Shown here piece by piece: positions 1-8,692 of a stretch of 64,000 bases of DNA. Within the stretch, counting starts at the first letter, position 1; every line of letters starts with the position of its first letter. A model generated the notes under the pieces. That model was given only the letters and a program-made list of their open reading frames with translations. It was not told where the DNA came from and ran no database searches. The stretch comes from Adineta ricciae. Lineage: Eukaryota; Rotifera; Eurotatoria; Adinetida; Adinetidae. The translations under genes and the position numbers were made by a program. Location of the stretch: positions 124,001 to 188,000 of the forward strand of contig CAJNOJ010000188.1 in NCBI GenBank assembly GCA_905250025.1, given 5' to 3'.

Positions 1-700
1 GTTCAGGTAGAGGTTTCGATGGATCAACCTTCTAATAACGTGGATCTCAACGAAAATTTTGCGTGGCTATAGCAATTGTATCGCTCTTTCGAATCGGTAT
101 ATTATCAATGATATCATTACGTGTTGCATCACGGGCTATGGCTCCAACAATAGGTGCATTTTGTAGAACATCTTTTGTTGAACTTCAGGATATTTTGACA
201 TGTAAAAAATTAACCATGAAAGAGATGTTGAAGTTTCAAAACCAGCTAATATTGACATGGAAACCTCATAAAATATTTCTGTCGGAGTTAAAAAAGCTTT
301 CGGCAACGATGAAGATTCGTTTCGTATACGTTTTTGTTCGTCAGTAATAATATTCATCACATATTGTTTCATCGTACTCAATGCCTTTTGAAATTTGCAA
401 TTCAGTTTGAGAATTAATTTTCCTAGCTAAGGTGGAATACCAGCAGCAATTATAAACTGATTCGCATAACGAACAAAATCATTGGATGCTTCTCGTAAAC
501 GAATTGAATTTTTTTTCGATGAAGATTCAATATCATAATCAATATCATTATATTTTCAATCAAACTGTCATACAAAATTATCGATATTTCATCTTGATTC
601 ATCGTTTATCTCATGACATACCTTCAGGTGGAAGTTTTAACAATATAGAAGTTCTGTTAAGGACAATCACGATCATTGAATAGATTCGAAAAATGTGAAG
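1..700 (-). pseudogene. Cytochrome P450 remnant (several in-frame stops, internal deletion)
   Basis: Read right to left, the minus strand encodes P450-like peptides. First comes NRTSILLKLPPE, ending at a GT donor near 621. A segment ending IAAGIPP follows, then an I-helix segment containing AGFETSTSLSW (the AGxET oxygen-binding motif) followed by SKYPEVQQK. After that comes PIVGAIARDATR and DPRY-stop-KVDPSK, which resembles the region before the PERF motif. Stops lie in frame at 427-429, 47-49 and 32-34. Two of them (IPP-stop-LGK and Y-stop-KVDP) sit where P450s usually have Trp, so TGG to TAG changes are likely. Around 136-150 the frame shifts, and roughly 50 residues between the I and K helices are missing. 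The haem-binding Cys loop would lie beyond the left edge. I read this as a dead gene. Confidence 0.8.
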
Positions 701-2047
701 AAATCAACATTAATTGAAATTCTCTATAGACGTTAGGCGTTGATCGATTTCAGATACCCATCGATTTTTCGGGAAGATCTACCAAATGATGTTCACCAGT
801 GTTAACTAAGAAATAGTAAACCAGATTTATCGACACCCAACAATAGTTTAACGAGGATGTATAAATTCGTTAGATTAGATAGAAACATAGTTCTCCTCTT
901 GACTTCGAATCATTTATTAATCGAAATTACAAGATTTGGATAGAACGAATTCATTACCATACCAAAAATGTCTTCTAGACAAATGGTAATAATACAGATC
1001 AATTTGAAATGTTCGAACTCACTTCCTCTGTATATAAATTGCTGCACTACTAACAACTAATGACAACAACGTTTACGCGCGAACACACACACGCACGCGC
1101 ACAGGCACACGTCGTTTCATGGACATCATTTCTAGCGTTCATATTTTCAAGCGACACGTCGTCATCTTCACCTGAAAGACGTACTTTTCGTACTGACCGC
1201 AATGACTGAATAATGTCCCGAAAAGCACCACACGACAGTAAACACAGAACGTAGTTTAAATATAATTTAATAATCACATCATGTTACATCTTCAACCAAT
1301 TACGCACACCCACACCCTCACCCTCACACCCTAGTTGTATTGGTCGCGTTCTTTAAACTATAGTGAAGGATATTACGGTCGTATGTCTTCCATCAATACA
1401 TGAAAGTCGAACCTTCCCACAGAGAGTTCAAGGTCGTAGATATACAGCGTGATTTGATTACATGAATGATGATCCATTTCTTTATTCGCTATAATGGCAT
1501 ATTGTATTTTTTTATTTATCAGTGTGTAAGATTAGAAGTGGTAAATGGTGGATTCATCCAACTGATGTACGACGCTTCGATTTGCGAAAAAAGAGATATC
1601 AAAATACATTAAAAAAAAACATAACAATGTTGACACCCCACACCCTCAAGAAAGACTCTGTATAAACGCTTTCCAAGTGCATTTTTACGCAAGCGGATGT
1701 CATTTTCCGTTCTATGCAATGTCTCAGAAGTTAACTAAGTACACAAAATATTAATATACTGAATAAGTTCGAAAGAAAAGTTCTTAATAGATAAAAACTC
1801 TTTTCCTTAGTAAAATTAACGACTGAAAACAACATCAAAGTAGAATCTGTGATGTAGAATGAAGCGGTAATCGTGCTAAGCTATATCTAGTCAAAGACAA
1901 TAAATCACGCACATTTAATTTATTCCAGGCGTTTAAATATAAAAACAATCACTTTTATGACTATATATATAGATGCATTATAGCACCTGATTCACTACTT
2001 CTCAAGACTAGAGAAGAAATATCAACGCTGGTCAATTCCTTTCAAAA
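701..2047. other. Intergenic; CA/CG tract and telomere-like CCCTCA/CCCACA tracts
   Basis: No convincing gene. A CA/CG alternating tract at about 1082-1112 produces a spurious minus-strand ORF (1050-1277). Short C-rich tracts at 1304-1333 and 1632-1650 mix CCCACA and CCCTCA units. Confidence 0.5.
1962..1972 (+). promoter_or_regulatory. Candidate TATA box of the 7TM receptor gene
   Basis: TATATATATAG lies about 75-85 bp upstream of the ATG at 2048, which leaves room for a short 5' UTR. It is in an AT-rich setting, so chance is possible. Confidence 0.35.
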
Positions 2048-2998
2048 ATGACCAATAACTTTTCTGCTGCAACTGAATTTAGTACCAAAGATACATACCT
2101 GCCGCCAAACTGGCTCGATATAAAATTTTCTTTATATCTTGTGGGTGAAGGACTATCAATTCCATGTTATTTATTCGTCTTCTATCATCTTTTGGCGAAA
2201 AAAGCAGCTCGTACAACTCTCTGTAACCATTCACCATTGGTCGTATTGATCTTCAGTTTTATAAATCTTATAATAGATCTGCCATTACAAATGTCCTATT
2301 ATCGACGAGGATTCTATCTACCATTTAACCCAGCTATATGTCTTGTCCATCGGCTCGTGGACTATGGAATGTGGTACGGTGCAATCATAGCGATGCTATG
2401 GCTATCTTTCGAAAGACACCTTCTAATATTTCATTCAAACTTAGTTCGAACAGCCCGCGGTCGCTTAGTTTTTCATTATGCGCCAGTCATCTACTTTTGC
2501 CTGCTTTTTCTTCGACCATGTGAACAGAAGTACAATGCTTATATATTTCTATGCGGTGGTCCATTTGATAAATGTCCGCTTTCGAGCGCACTGTCTTGGT
2601 ATTTGGTTATTGCTCACGATATCGTACCAGTTCCGTTGATCGTTATTCTTAGTGGCAATCTTCTTGTTCGAGTCATCGTTCAAAAGCGCCGACTACAGCA
2701 TGGCAACAGTTGGCGACAAAATCGAAAGATGATGATGCAATTCATGTTTTTATCAGTAGTTTATATAATTTTTATTCTACCTTTCGCAATTGTAAGACTG
2801 TTAATTACGGTAGGAATCACAAATTTCAACACGAATGTTTCATTTTTTCTTTTTAACATGACAAATGTACTTTCAATAGTTATATCCTACGCAATGGCCG
2901 TTTCATTACCAAATCTGCGGCAAAAACTTCGTACGTTAGTATGTCAGAAACCAACGGAAGAAAATGTCTTTATTTTAACGTATCGCGCACGACCATAA
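2048..2998 (+). CDS. Rhodopsin-like 7-transmembrane receptor (GPCR), orphan
   Basis: Single-exon 316-residue protein with seven hydrophobic segments at roughly residues 27-50, 64-86, 102-128, 140-158, 185-210, 232-255 and 265-287. The third segment ends in SFERH, a variant of the E/DRY G-protein motif. TM6 holds FILPFAIVRL. TM7 (NMTNVLSIVISYAMAVSLPNLRQ region) lacks a canonical NPxxY. Two Cys in the second extracellular loop (CGGPFDKC) could pair with the conserved Cys before TM3. It would act in the plasma membrane; the ligand cannot be guessed. Only its last third (TM6-TM7 and tail) recurs at 44542, so the left boundary of the large duplication lies inside this gene. Confidence 0.8.
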   Translation: MTNNFSAATEFSTKDTYLPPNWLDIKFSLYLVGEGLSIPCYLFVFYHLLAKKAARTTLCNHSPLVVLIFSFINLIIDLPLQMSYYRRGFYLPFNPAICLVHRLVDYGMWYGAIIAMLWLSFERHLLIFHSNLVRTARGRLVFHYAPVIYFCLLFLRPCEQKYNAYIFLCGGPFDKCPLSSALSWYLVIAHDIVPVPLIVILSGNLLVRVIVQKRRLQHGNSWRQNRKMMMQFMFLSVVYIIFILPFAIVRLLITVGITNFNTNVSFFLFNMTNVLSIVISYAMAVSLPNLRQKLRTLVCQKPTEENVFILTYRARP

Positions 2999-3577
2999 TG
3001 ACAGTGTCGCGATCATTGTAAAGACGTTCTTCAGTGTGATGTAAAATAACAAAGGAAAAGAAAATCATCTTTCAAGTTTTGATCTCTCATCTCATTTTTA
3101 ATTGATTCTCCTTTTCATGAATTGTGAGCTAAAAATGCTTGAGCTATGTTTTGAAACATATTGCACGCTTTAGCAATCCTCAAATATCTCTCAAATTACT
3201 ACTGAAATACACTGTGCATGACAGACATTTCGCAGAAAATCTACATCGACAGAATTTTGTGTACATTCCATAGTGTCGATGCTACATTGAGAGTGAGTGG
3301 ATTAAACATTGCTTTTACTTTCTTTTGTTGCTCTGCACGTGTAGCATCGCACTTCAAACGAACAACAAAACAACATTAGCCAAATATACAAAAAAGTTTC
3401 TTTGGTAATAAAGAAGAGATCAACAATTGAAATAAAAAGGTTTTTTTCTTCTGTTTGGAGAGAAAAAACGTATGCTTCTCTTCATCTTAAGTTGTTGTTG
3501 ACTGCAACAAAAGCTTCCTTGCTTTCCAGTGTGTCGATTCGCATCCACAACAAAAGTACGTTTATCGAAATAATCAC
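2999..3577. other. Intergenic, 5' flank of ART-TPR gene 1
   Basis: AT-rich and without a credible ORF longer than a shadow. Copy B (44809-45316) is shorter because about 50 bp present here after 3010 are missing there. No clear promoter motif. Confidence 0.5.
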
Positions 3578-6500
3578 ATGGACAAAGATCTCTCGATACG
3601 ATCTGAAAATCAAAATACCATGCAACAGGCTTGTGTTCGAAGCTTCCATGTTCTTTGGTTGGATGTATACCATGATGAATCTAATCGGCAGATGAGAAAC
3701 GCAATTGCTGGGCTACGTGACTTCGTTGATGGAATTACCTTACTCGATGATGCGGATGAATGTCGAGATTTCTTTGAACATAGAAAGACTGAAACAATAT
3801 TCATGATCGTTTCGGACGTTTTAGCACAGCAAGTCATTCCGAAAGTTCATGGGATGCGTCAACTGCACTCGATCTACGTCTTTTGTCTTAAGCAGTTGCC
3901 TGACGAACGATGGTTAAATACATGGTCGAAGGTAAAGGAAACTACTCCGCAACTTACCTTCATCTGCGAATCAATCAAACGAATCATACAACAATATATT
4001 CAGGATACAATTTCGATGAGTTTCACTTCAACAAATGATCTTATCGATGAAAACGATCAATCATTCATGTATATGAAAATATTGAGAGATATTCTTCTCG
4101 ACAAGAATTATGATACTCGTGAACAATCATTCGCCGCATTTACTTCGTACTGTCGTCGTAACAATATACTAACAAGTAGCATAATCGATTCTTTCGAACA
4201 TGATTATACCAATCATACACCTATTTGGTGGTTTACGAAGCGATGTTTTCTTTCTTTAGTACTCAATCTTTATATGAACCGTCAAGATGCCAAAGGTATT
4301 AAAAGCATGGATGTCTTTATTCGAGCTTTACATCAAGAAATACAAACACATCACGAGCAACAGCAAAAGGAACATCCACAAGCATTCATTGTCTACCGAG
4401 GCCAAACTATGCCACATGAAAACTTTTCTACGATGATGAAATCGACGAAAGGTTTAATATCATTCAATAATTTTCTATTGACAAAGACGAGTAATAAGGA
4501 TGCTTTTATCTATGCACAGCATGCTCTGAAAAGTTCGAATTCAATCGGTGTCGTGTTCAAAATGAAGATCAATCCATTAATTTATTCTAGGCCATTTGTC
4601 CGTCTCGATAATGCCAACAATGGAACATCAGAATACTTATTTTCGTTGAATACTGTTTTTCGTATTGATGAAGTACAGCAGATCGACAATGATACCCGCT
4701 TGAGGCTAGTGGAATTGACATTAGTGGATGTCGAAAATCCACAGTTCAGTAACCTGAGCAAGAGAATAGATGAAATGCTTGACGAATCAAATGGCTGGGA
4801 GCGACTGGGAAAATGGTTGATAAAGATGCAAGATTATGATAAAGCCGAGCAAATGTATCTTGTTTTACTCGATGAAACTACTGACAACAAAAAACAGGTG
4901 ATGTATTTAGAAATTCTTAGTAAAATTAAAAAGAATCAAGGCAAATGGAGGGAAGCCATCACATTCTATAGAGAAGGTATCAACATCAAGGAAAAAGTTC
5001 TTAGCCCGAACGATTCCAATTTAGCTGAATCGTACAACAATATTGGTCGTATGTATGAACATCTAGGTGACTATCCTAGAGCACTTTCGTCCTATCAGAA
5101 AAGTCATGGCATTCGCAGTAATATTCTCTCGTCAAACTCTGGTGAACTCGCCGATTCGTTTCACCAACTGGGAGTCATTCATGAGAAACTTAGCGATTAT
5201 TTCAAAGCACTGTCGTTTTATGAACAAGAGTTAACCATACGACAAAGTACAGTTCCTGTTGATGAATCTCGCATTGCTCGATTGTATGATAGCATTGGTT
5301 CAATATATGAGAAACTTGGCGACTATTCGAAATCAATGTTGTTTTTACAAAAATCGCTGGATACTCATGAGAATACGCAGCATTCGGATGCGAGTGACTT
5401 GGCCCGTTTATATTACAATATCGGCTGTACACACGACCATATGGGAGAGTATGGTGAGGCTCTGAAATGGATTGATAAATGCCTGAATATTCAAAAGATG
5501 AATTCGTTTCTCGATCAACTATTGCTAGCTACAGCGTATGACAGATATGGCATGATTAATGACAAAATGGGTCAATATTCCAAGGCTTTTCTCTTTATTA
5601 AGAAAGCATTCGATATACGAAACAAATTCTTAGATGTAAATCATCCTGATCTACTTACTTCGTACAACAACATGGGTGTACTATTTATTCGAATGATTGA
5701 ATATTCAAAAATGTTCACCGCTGATGAGTTAGCGCAGAAAAGAGAGTACTGCTCATTGTTCTTGACAGATAAAGATACCAGTTATCCAGTACACGACATG
5801 AATGAGTATCCTGAAGCATATCAATTTATTCAAAAAGCTTTTCAAATTCGTCAAACAGTGCTACCTTCCGATCATCTGGATATCGCCGACTCGTGGAGCA
5901 GTATTGGATTAGTGTCGATAAAGGCAGATCAATATGCAAGCGCTTTGTCTGCCTACGAAACAGCAGAGCAAATGCGTCGAAAACTTTTATCGGCAACGCA
6001 CCCGGAATTGATTCCATTGTACAATTCTATTGGGCTCATTCATACAGTGAATGATGAGTATGCAAAAGCGTTTACATATACAGAAAAAGTTACCGAAATT
6101 TATCAGACATGTCTTTCTCCGAATCACCCATACGTAGCAACTTGCTACAATGTTATAGGTTTCACTTATGCTAAAATGGAGAAATTCACTGAAGCAATTT
6201 CACACTTGGAAAAAGCGATTTCACTTTACAAGAAATATCTTTCTCCCAATCATCCAGATTTGTCTACTACGCTGAACACGATTGGACTAGTACATTACAG
6301 AATGAATGATTATTCTAAAGCCCTTCCAGCTTTTGAAAGTTCATTGGAAATTCGTGAAGCAAAACTGCAACCCGATCATCCTAATTTGACGACTACCTAC
6401 GAAAATATTGGATTGGTGCATCTGAGAACAGGCAACTATTTCAAAGCGTTACAGGCCGTGAAAAAGTCTCTGATTATGCGTGAAGAATCACACATGTCAA

Positions 6501-8302
6501 TTGATTCCCAGTTAGCTGTATCGTATAACAACATTGCATTAGTTTATGCGATGATGGATCAGTATTCTGAGGTATATTTCTATTTTGAAAAATCTTTTAA
6601 GATTCGAAATAAAACCTTACCGGAAAATCAATCTGATTTCATTACATACAACAATAATGTTGGTTTAGTTGATTTTAATATGAATGACTATTCCACAGCG
6701 TTCATATGTTTGAATAAATGTGTGAAATTGGGCGAGGCGAAGCTTCCTCCCGATCATTGTGACTTGGCTCATCTTTATAATAATATCGGCATTATATATG
6801 CAGGTCAAACTGATTACTCCAAAGCGCTGTCATTTTTAAACAAATCATTGGAAATTCGAAAGAAAATATTACCTCCAAATCACCTTGATTTAGCTATTTC
6901 TTATAACAATATTGGTTTGGTTCATCTTCGAACTGATAATTACTCCGAAGCGTTAACATTTCTGACGAAATCGATCGAAATACATGAGGAAAGTCAACCA
7001 ATAAACTATCCTGATTTGGCGACAGCGTATAACAATATCGGTTCAACTTATGATCAAATGTTCGAATATGAAAAGGCCATGCCTTTCTACGAAAAATCAT
7101 TAGAAATTCGTCAAAAAACGCTTCCTTCATATCATACTAATTTGGCTATCTCTTACAACAATACCGGCCTGGTATATGCAATCATAGGTCGCTATACAGA
7201 AGCATGCCCTTTATTGGAAAATGCACTTGACATTCGAAAGAATATCCTACCGGAAAACCATTGTGACTTAGCGACATCTTATAATAATCTTGGGAATGTG
7301 TATTCGAAGCTACATCAATTTGGAAAAGCGCTGATATGCTATCATCAAGCAGTGACGATTGCTGAAATCAATTCAGGCATATCCCCGTCTGATTCCATCA
7401 CGTTTCACAACAATCTCGGTCTCTTATACTGTCACACAGGTCAATTTTCAATGTCAATTCCATATCTCCAGAAAACAATTGAAATTCATCAAAAATATGT
7501 TCCTTCTAAGTATTTGGAATCGGCTATTTATTACGAGAATCTTTGTAATGTCTACATCAAACTAGAAGAATATTCCGAAGCACTTTCCTATCAAATGAAA
7601 GCACATGCAGTATATGAACAAACACTTTCCCGTCAGCATCCGATCATGGCGAAATCTTACACGACGATTGGTTTCATACATGATAACGTCGGTGATTATG
7701 TAAATGCTCTTCAAGCTTATCGTGAAGTAGTACAGATTCAGGAAGGTATCAATTCACTTGACCAACAAGAATTAGCTGTTGCATATAAGAATCTTGGTAA
7801 TATTTACTCGAAAATGAGCAATTATTCTCGTGCATCGTTCTACTACGAGAAAAGTCTCATTATCGATGAAAATACGTCATCGGACAACGATCCAGCTTTG
7901 ACTAGTAGTTACAATCAACTTGGTTTAATTTCAGAACTCCAAGGCGAACAATATCGAGCATGTTCATACTACGAAAAAGCCATAGAAATGTGTCAGAAAC
8001 AACCCTATGAGAACTCTCGTAATCTAATCTTATTTTATAATAAGATCGGCAGTGTCTATTCCAAACTAGATCAGCATGACAGAATAACACCATTGCATTC
8101 TCAACAATCGAAGAACAAATCAAATCTTCTTGCTCTGGAAGCTCACGATACCACGGATACTTTTAAACAGGGAAATATGCTGCAGGGCCCTTTAATGGAA
8201 GATTTACCACGACAAATTTCAATTGGCGAACTTCCCTTTCACATTTCACTTTACTCACAAACGGCAAATTGCCCTCATATACGAGTGATGCAACATGCTT
8301 GA
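3578..8302 (+). CDS. ADP-ribosyltransferase fused to about 25 TPRs (1574 aa)
   Basis: Intronless. Residues 20-135 form an alpha/beta region of unknown family (starts VLWLDVYHD) that also opens the neighbouring gene. Residues about 265-385 form an ART domain with the R-S-E triad: R274 (YRGQ), S295 (SFNNFL), E352 (SEYLF), then the hallmark NTVFRI. The residue two before E352 is Thr, so the ExE signature of arginine-specific ARTs is incomplete. From about residue 410 to 1500 there are 25-26 kinesin-light-chain-type TPRs of 42 residues (YNNIGxxY...DYxxAL). The eighth carries an insert of about 34 residues (MFTADELAQ...). Likely role: NAD-dependent ADP-ribosylation of a partner recruited by the TPR superhelix; the substrate is unknown. 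ATG at 3578 is the first in frame; residue 15 is a second candidate. No signal peptide, so probably cytosolic. Confidence 0.85.
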   Translation: MDKDLSIRSENQNTMQQACVRSFHVLWLDVYHDESNRQMRNAIAGLRDFVDGITLLDDADECRDFFEHRKTETIFMIVSDVLAQQVIPKVHGMRQLHSIYVFCLKQLPDERWLNTWSKVKETTPQLTFICESIKRIIQQYIQDTISMSFTSTNDLIDENDQSFMYMKILRDILLDKNYDTREQSFAAFTSYCRRNNILTSSIIDSFEHDYTNHTPIWWFTKRCFLSLVLNLYMNRQDAKGIKSMDVFIRALHQEIQTHHEQQQKEHPQAFIVYRGQTMPHENFSTMMKSTKGLISFNNFLLTKTSNKDAFIYAQHALKSSNSIGVVFKMKINPLIYSRPFVRLDNANNGTSEYLFSLNTVFRIDEVQQIDNDTRLRLVELTLVDVENPQFSNLSKRIDEMLDESNGWERLGKWLIKMQDYDKAEQMYLVLLDETTDNKKQVMYLEILSKIKKNQGKWREAITFYREGINIKEKVLSPNDSNLAESYNNIGRMYEHLGDYPRALSSYQKSHGIRSNILSSNSGELADSFHQLGVIHEKLSDYFKALSFYEQELTIRQSTVPVDESRIARLYDSIGSIYEKLGDYSKSMLFLQKSLDTHENTQHSDASDLARLYYNIGCTHDHMGEYGEALKWIDKCLNIQKMNSFLDQLLLATAYDRYGMINDKMGQYSKAFLFIKKAFDIRNKFLDVNHPDLLTSYNNMGVLFIRMIEYSKMFTADELAQKREYCSLFLTDKDTSYPVHDMNEYPEAYQFIQKAFQIRQTVLPSDHLDIADSWSSIGLVSIKADQYASALSAYETAEQMRRKLLSATHPELIPLYNSIGLIHTVNDEYAKAFTYTEKVTEIYQTCLSPNHPYVATCYNVIGFTYAKMEKFTEAISHLEKAISLYKKYLSPNHPDLSTTLNTIGLVHYRMNDYSKALPAFESSLEIREAKLQPDHPNLTTTYENIGLVHLRTGNYFKALQAVKKSLIMREESHMSIDSQLAVSYNNIALVYAMMDQYSEVYFYFEKSFKIRNKTLPENQSDFITYNNNVGLVDFNMNDYSTAFICLNKCVKLGEAKLPPDHCDLAHLYNNIGIIYAGQTDYSKALSFLNKSLEIRKKILPPNHLDLAISYNNIGLVHLRTDNYSEALTFLTKSIEIHEESQPINYPDLATAYNNIGSTYDQMFEYEKAMPFYEKSLEIRQKTLPSYHTNLAISYNNTGLVYAIIGRYTEACPLLENALDIRKNILPENHCDLATSYNNLGNVYSKLHQFGKALICYHQAVTIAEINSGISPSDSITFHNNLGLLYCHTGQFSMSIPYLQKTIEIHQKYVPSKYLESAIYYENLCNVYIKLEEYSEALSYQMKAHAVYEQTLSRQHPIMAKSYTTIGFIHDNVGDYVNALQAYREVVQIQEGINSLDQQELAVAYKNLGNIYSKMSNYSRASFYYEKSLIIDENTSSDNDPALTSSYNQLGLISELQGEQYRACSYYEKAIEMCQKQPYENSRNLILFYNKIGSVYSKLDQHDRITPLHSQQSKNKSNLLALEAHDTTDTFKQGNMLQGPLMEDLPRQISIGELPFHISLYSQTANCPHIRVMQHA

Positions 8303-8692
8303 GACACCATTTCATAAACGTTTTACATTCTTAACAAACGAACTTTTTTACCGTCAAAAAATAAATAAATAAATAAATAAAGAAGAACAACGCATATTTT
8401 TCAACTTTCAGCATAATCATTAATAGTAGTTATCTTCGAGAATGCCATTTACAAAGAAATAAAATAGAGAGATGGGCAAATAAATTTAGTTCTCATCCCC
8501 TTGCGGAAATTAAAGGAAAGAGAATCAGAACAAAACTATCCGTTTATAGAGGACGCCTTTCAAACGCAGAAAAGAAAAAGGAAAAAAACTTTCCAACCTA
8601 TAGTGCAACGTAAAACCATGTGACATATGCATGAAGCTTATGCGAGAAGCAGAACAAAACACATTTATAGTCAATATTCCATTATACGGCAA
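8303..8692. other. Intergenic between the two ART-TPR genes
   Basis: AT-rich spacer with no further gene. It holds an AAAT microsatellite. The ATG at 8627 extends the downstream frame but is not conserved in copy B. Confidence 0.5.
8358..8381 (+). repeat. (AAAT)n microsatellite
   Basis: About six AAAT units here and about three to four at the matching site in copy B (near 50102), a simple length polymorphism between the copies. Confidence 0.9.

Noticed and set aside
1050-1277. 75-codon minus-strand frame
   Set aside because: Its C-terminal part is translated from a CA/CG dinucleotide tract; no domain and no counterpart.
8627-8692. Longer start for the second ART-TPR gene
   Set aside because: The ATG at 8627 is absent in block B; the start at 8693 is shared and gives equal lengths.
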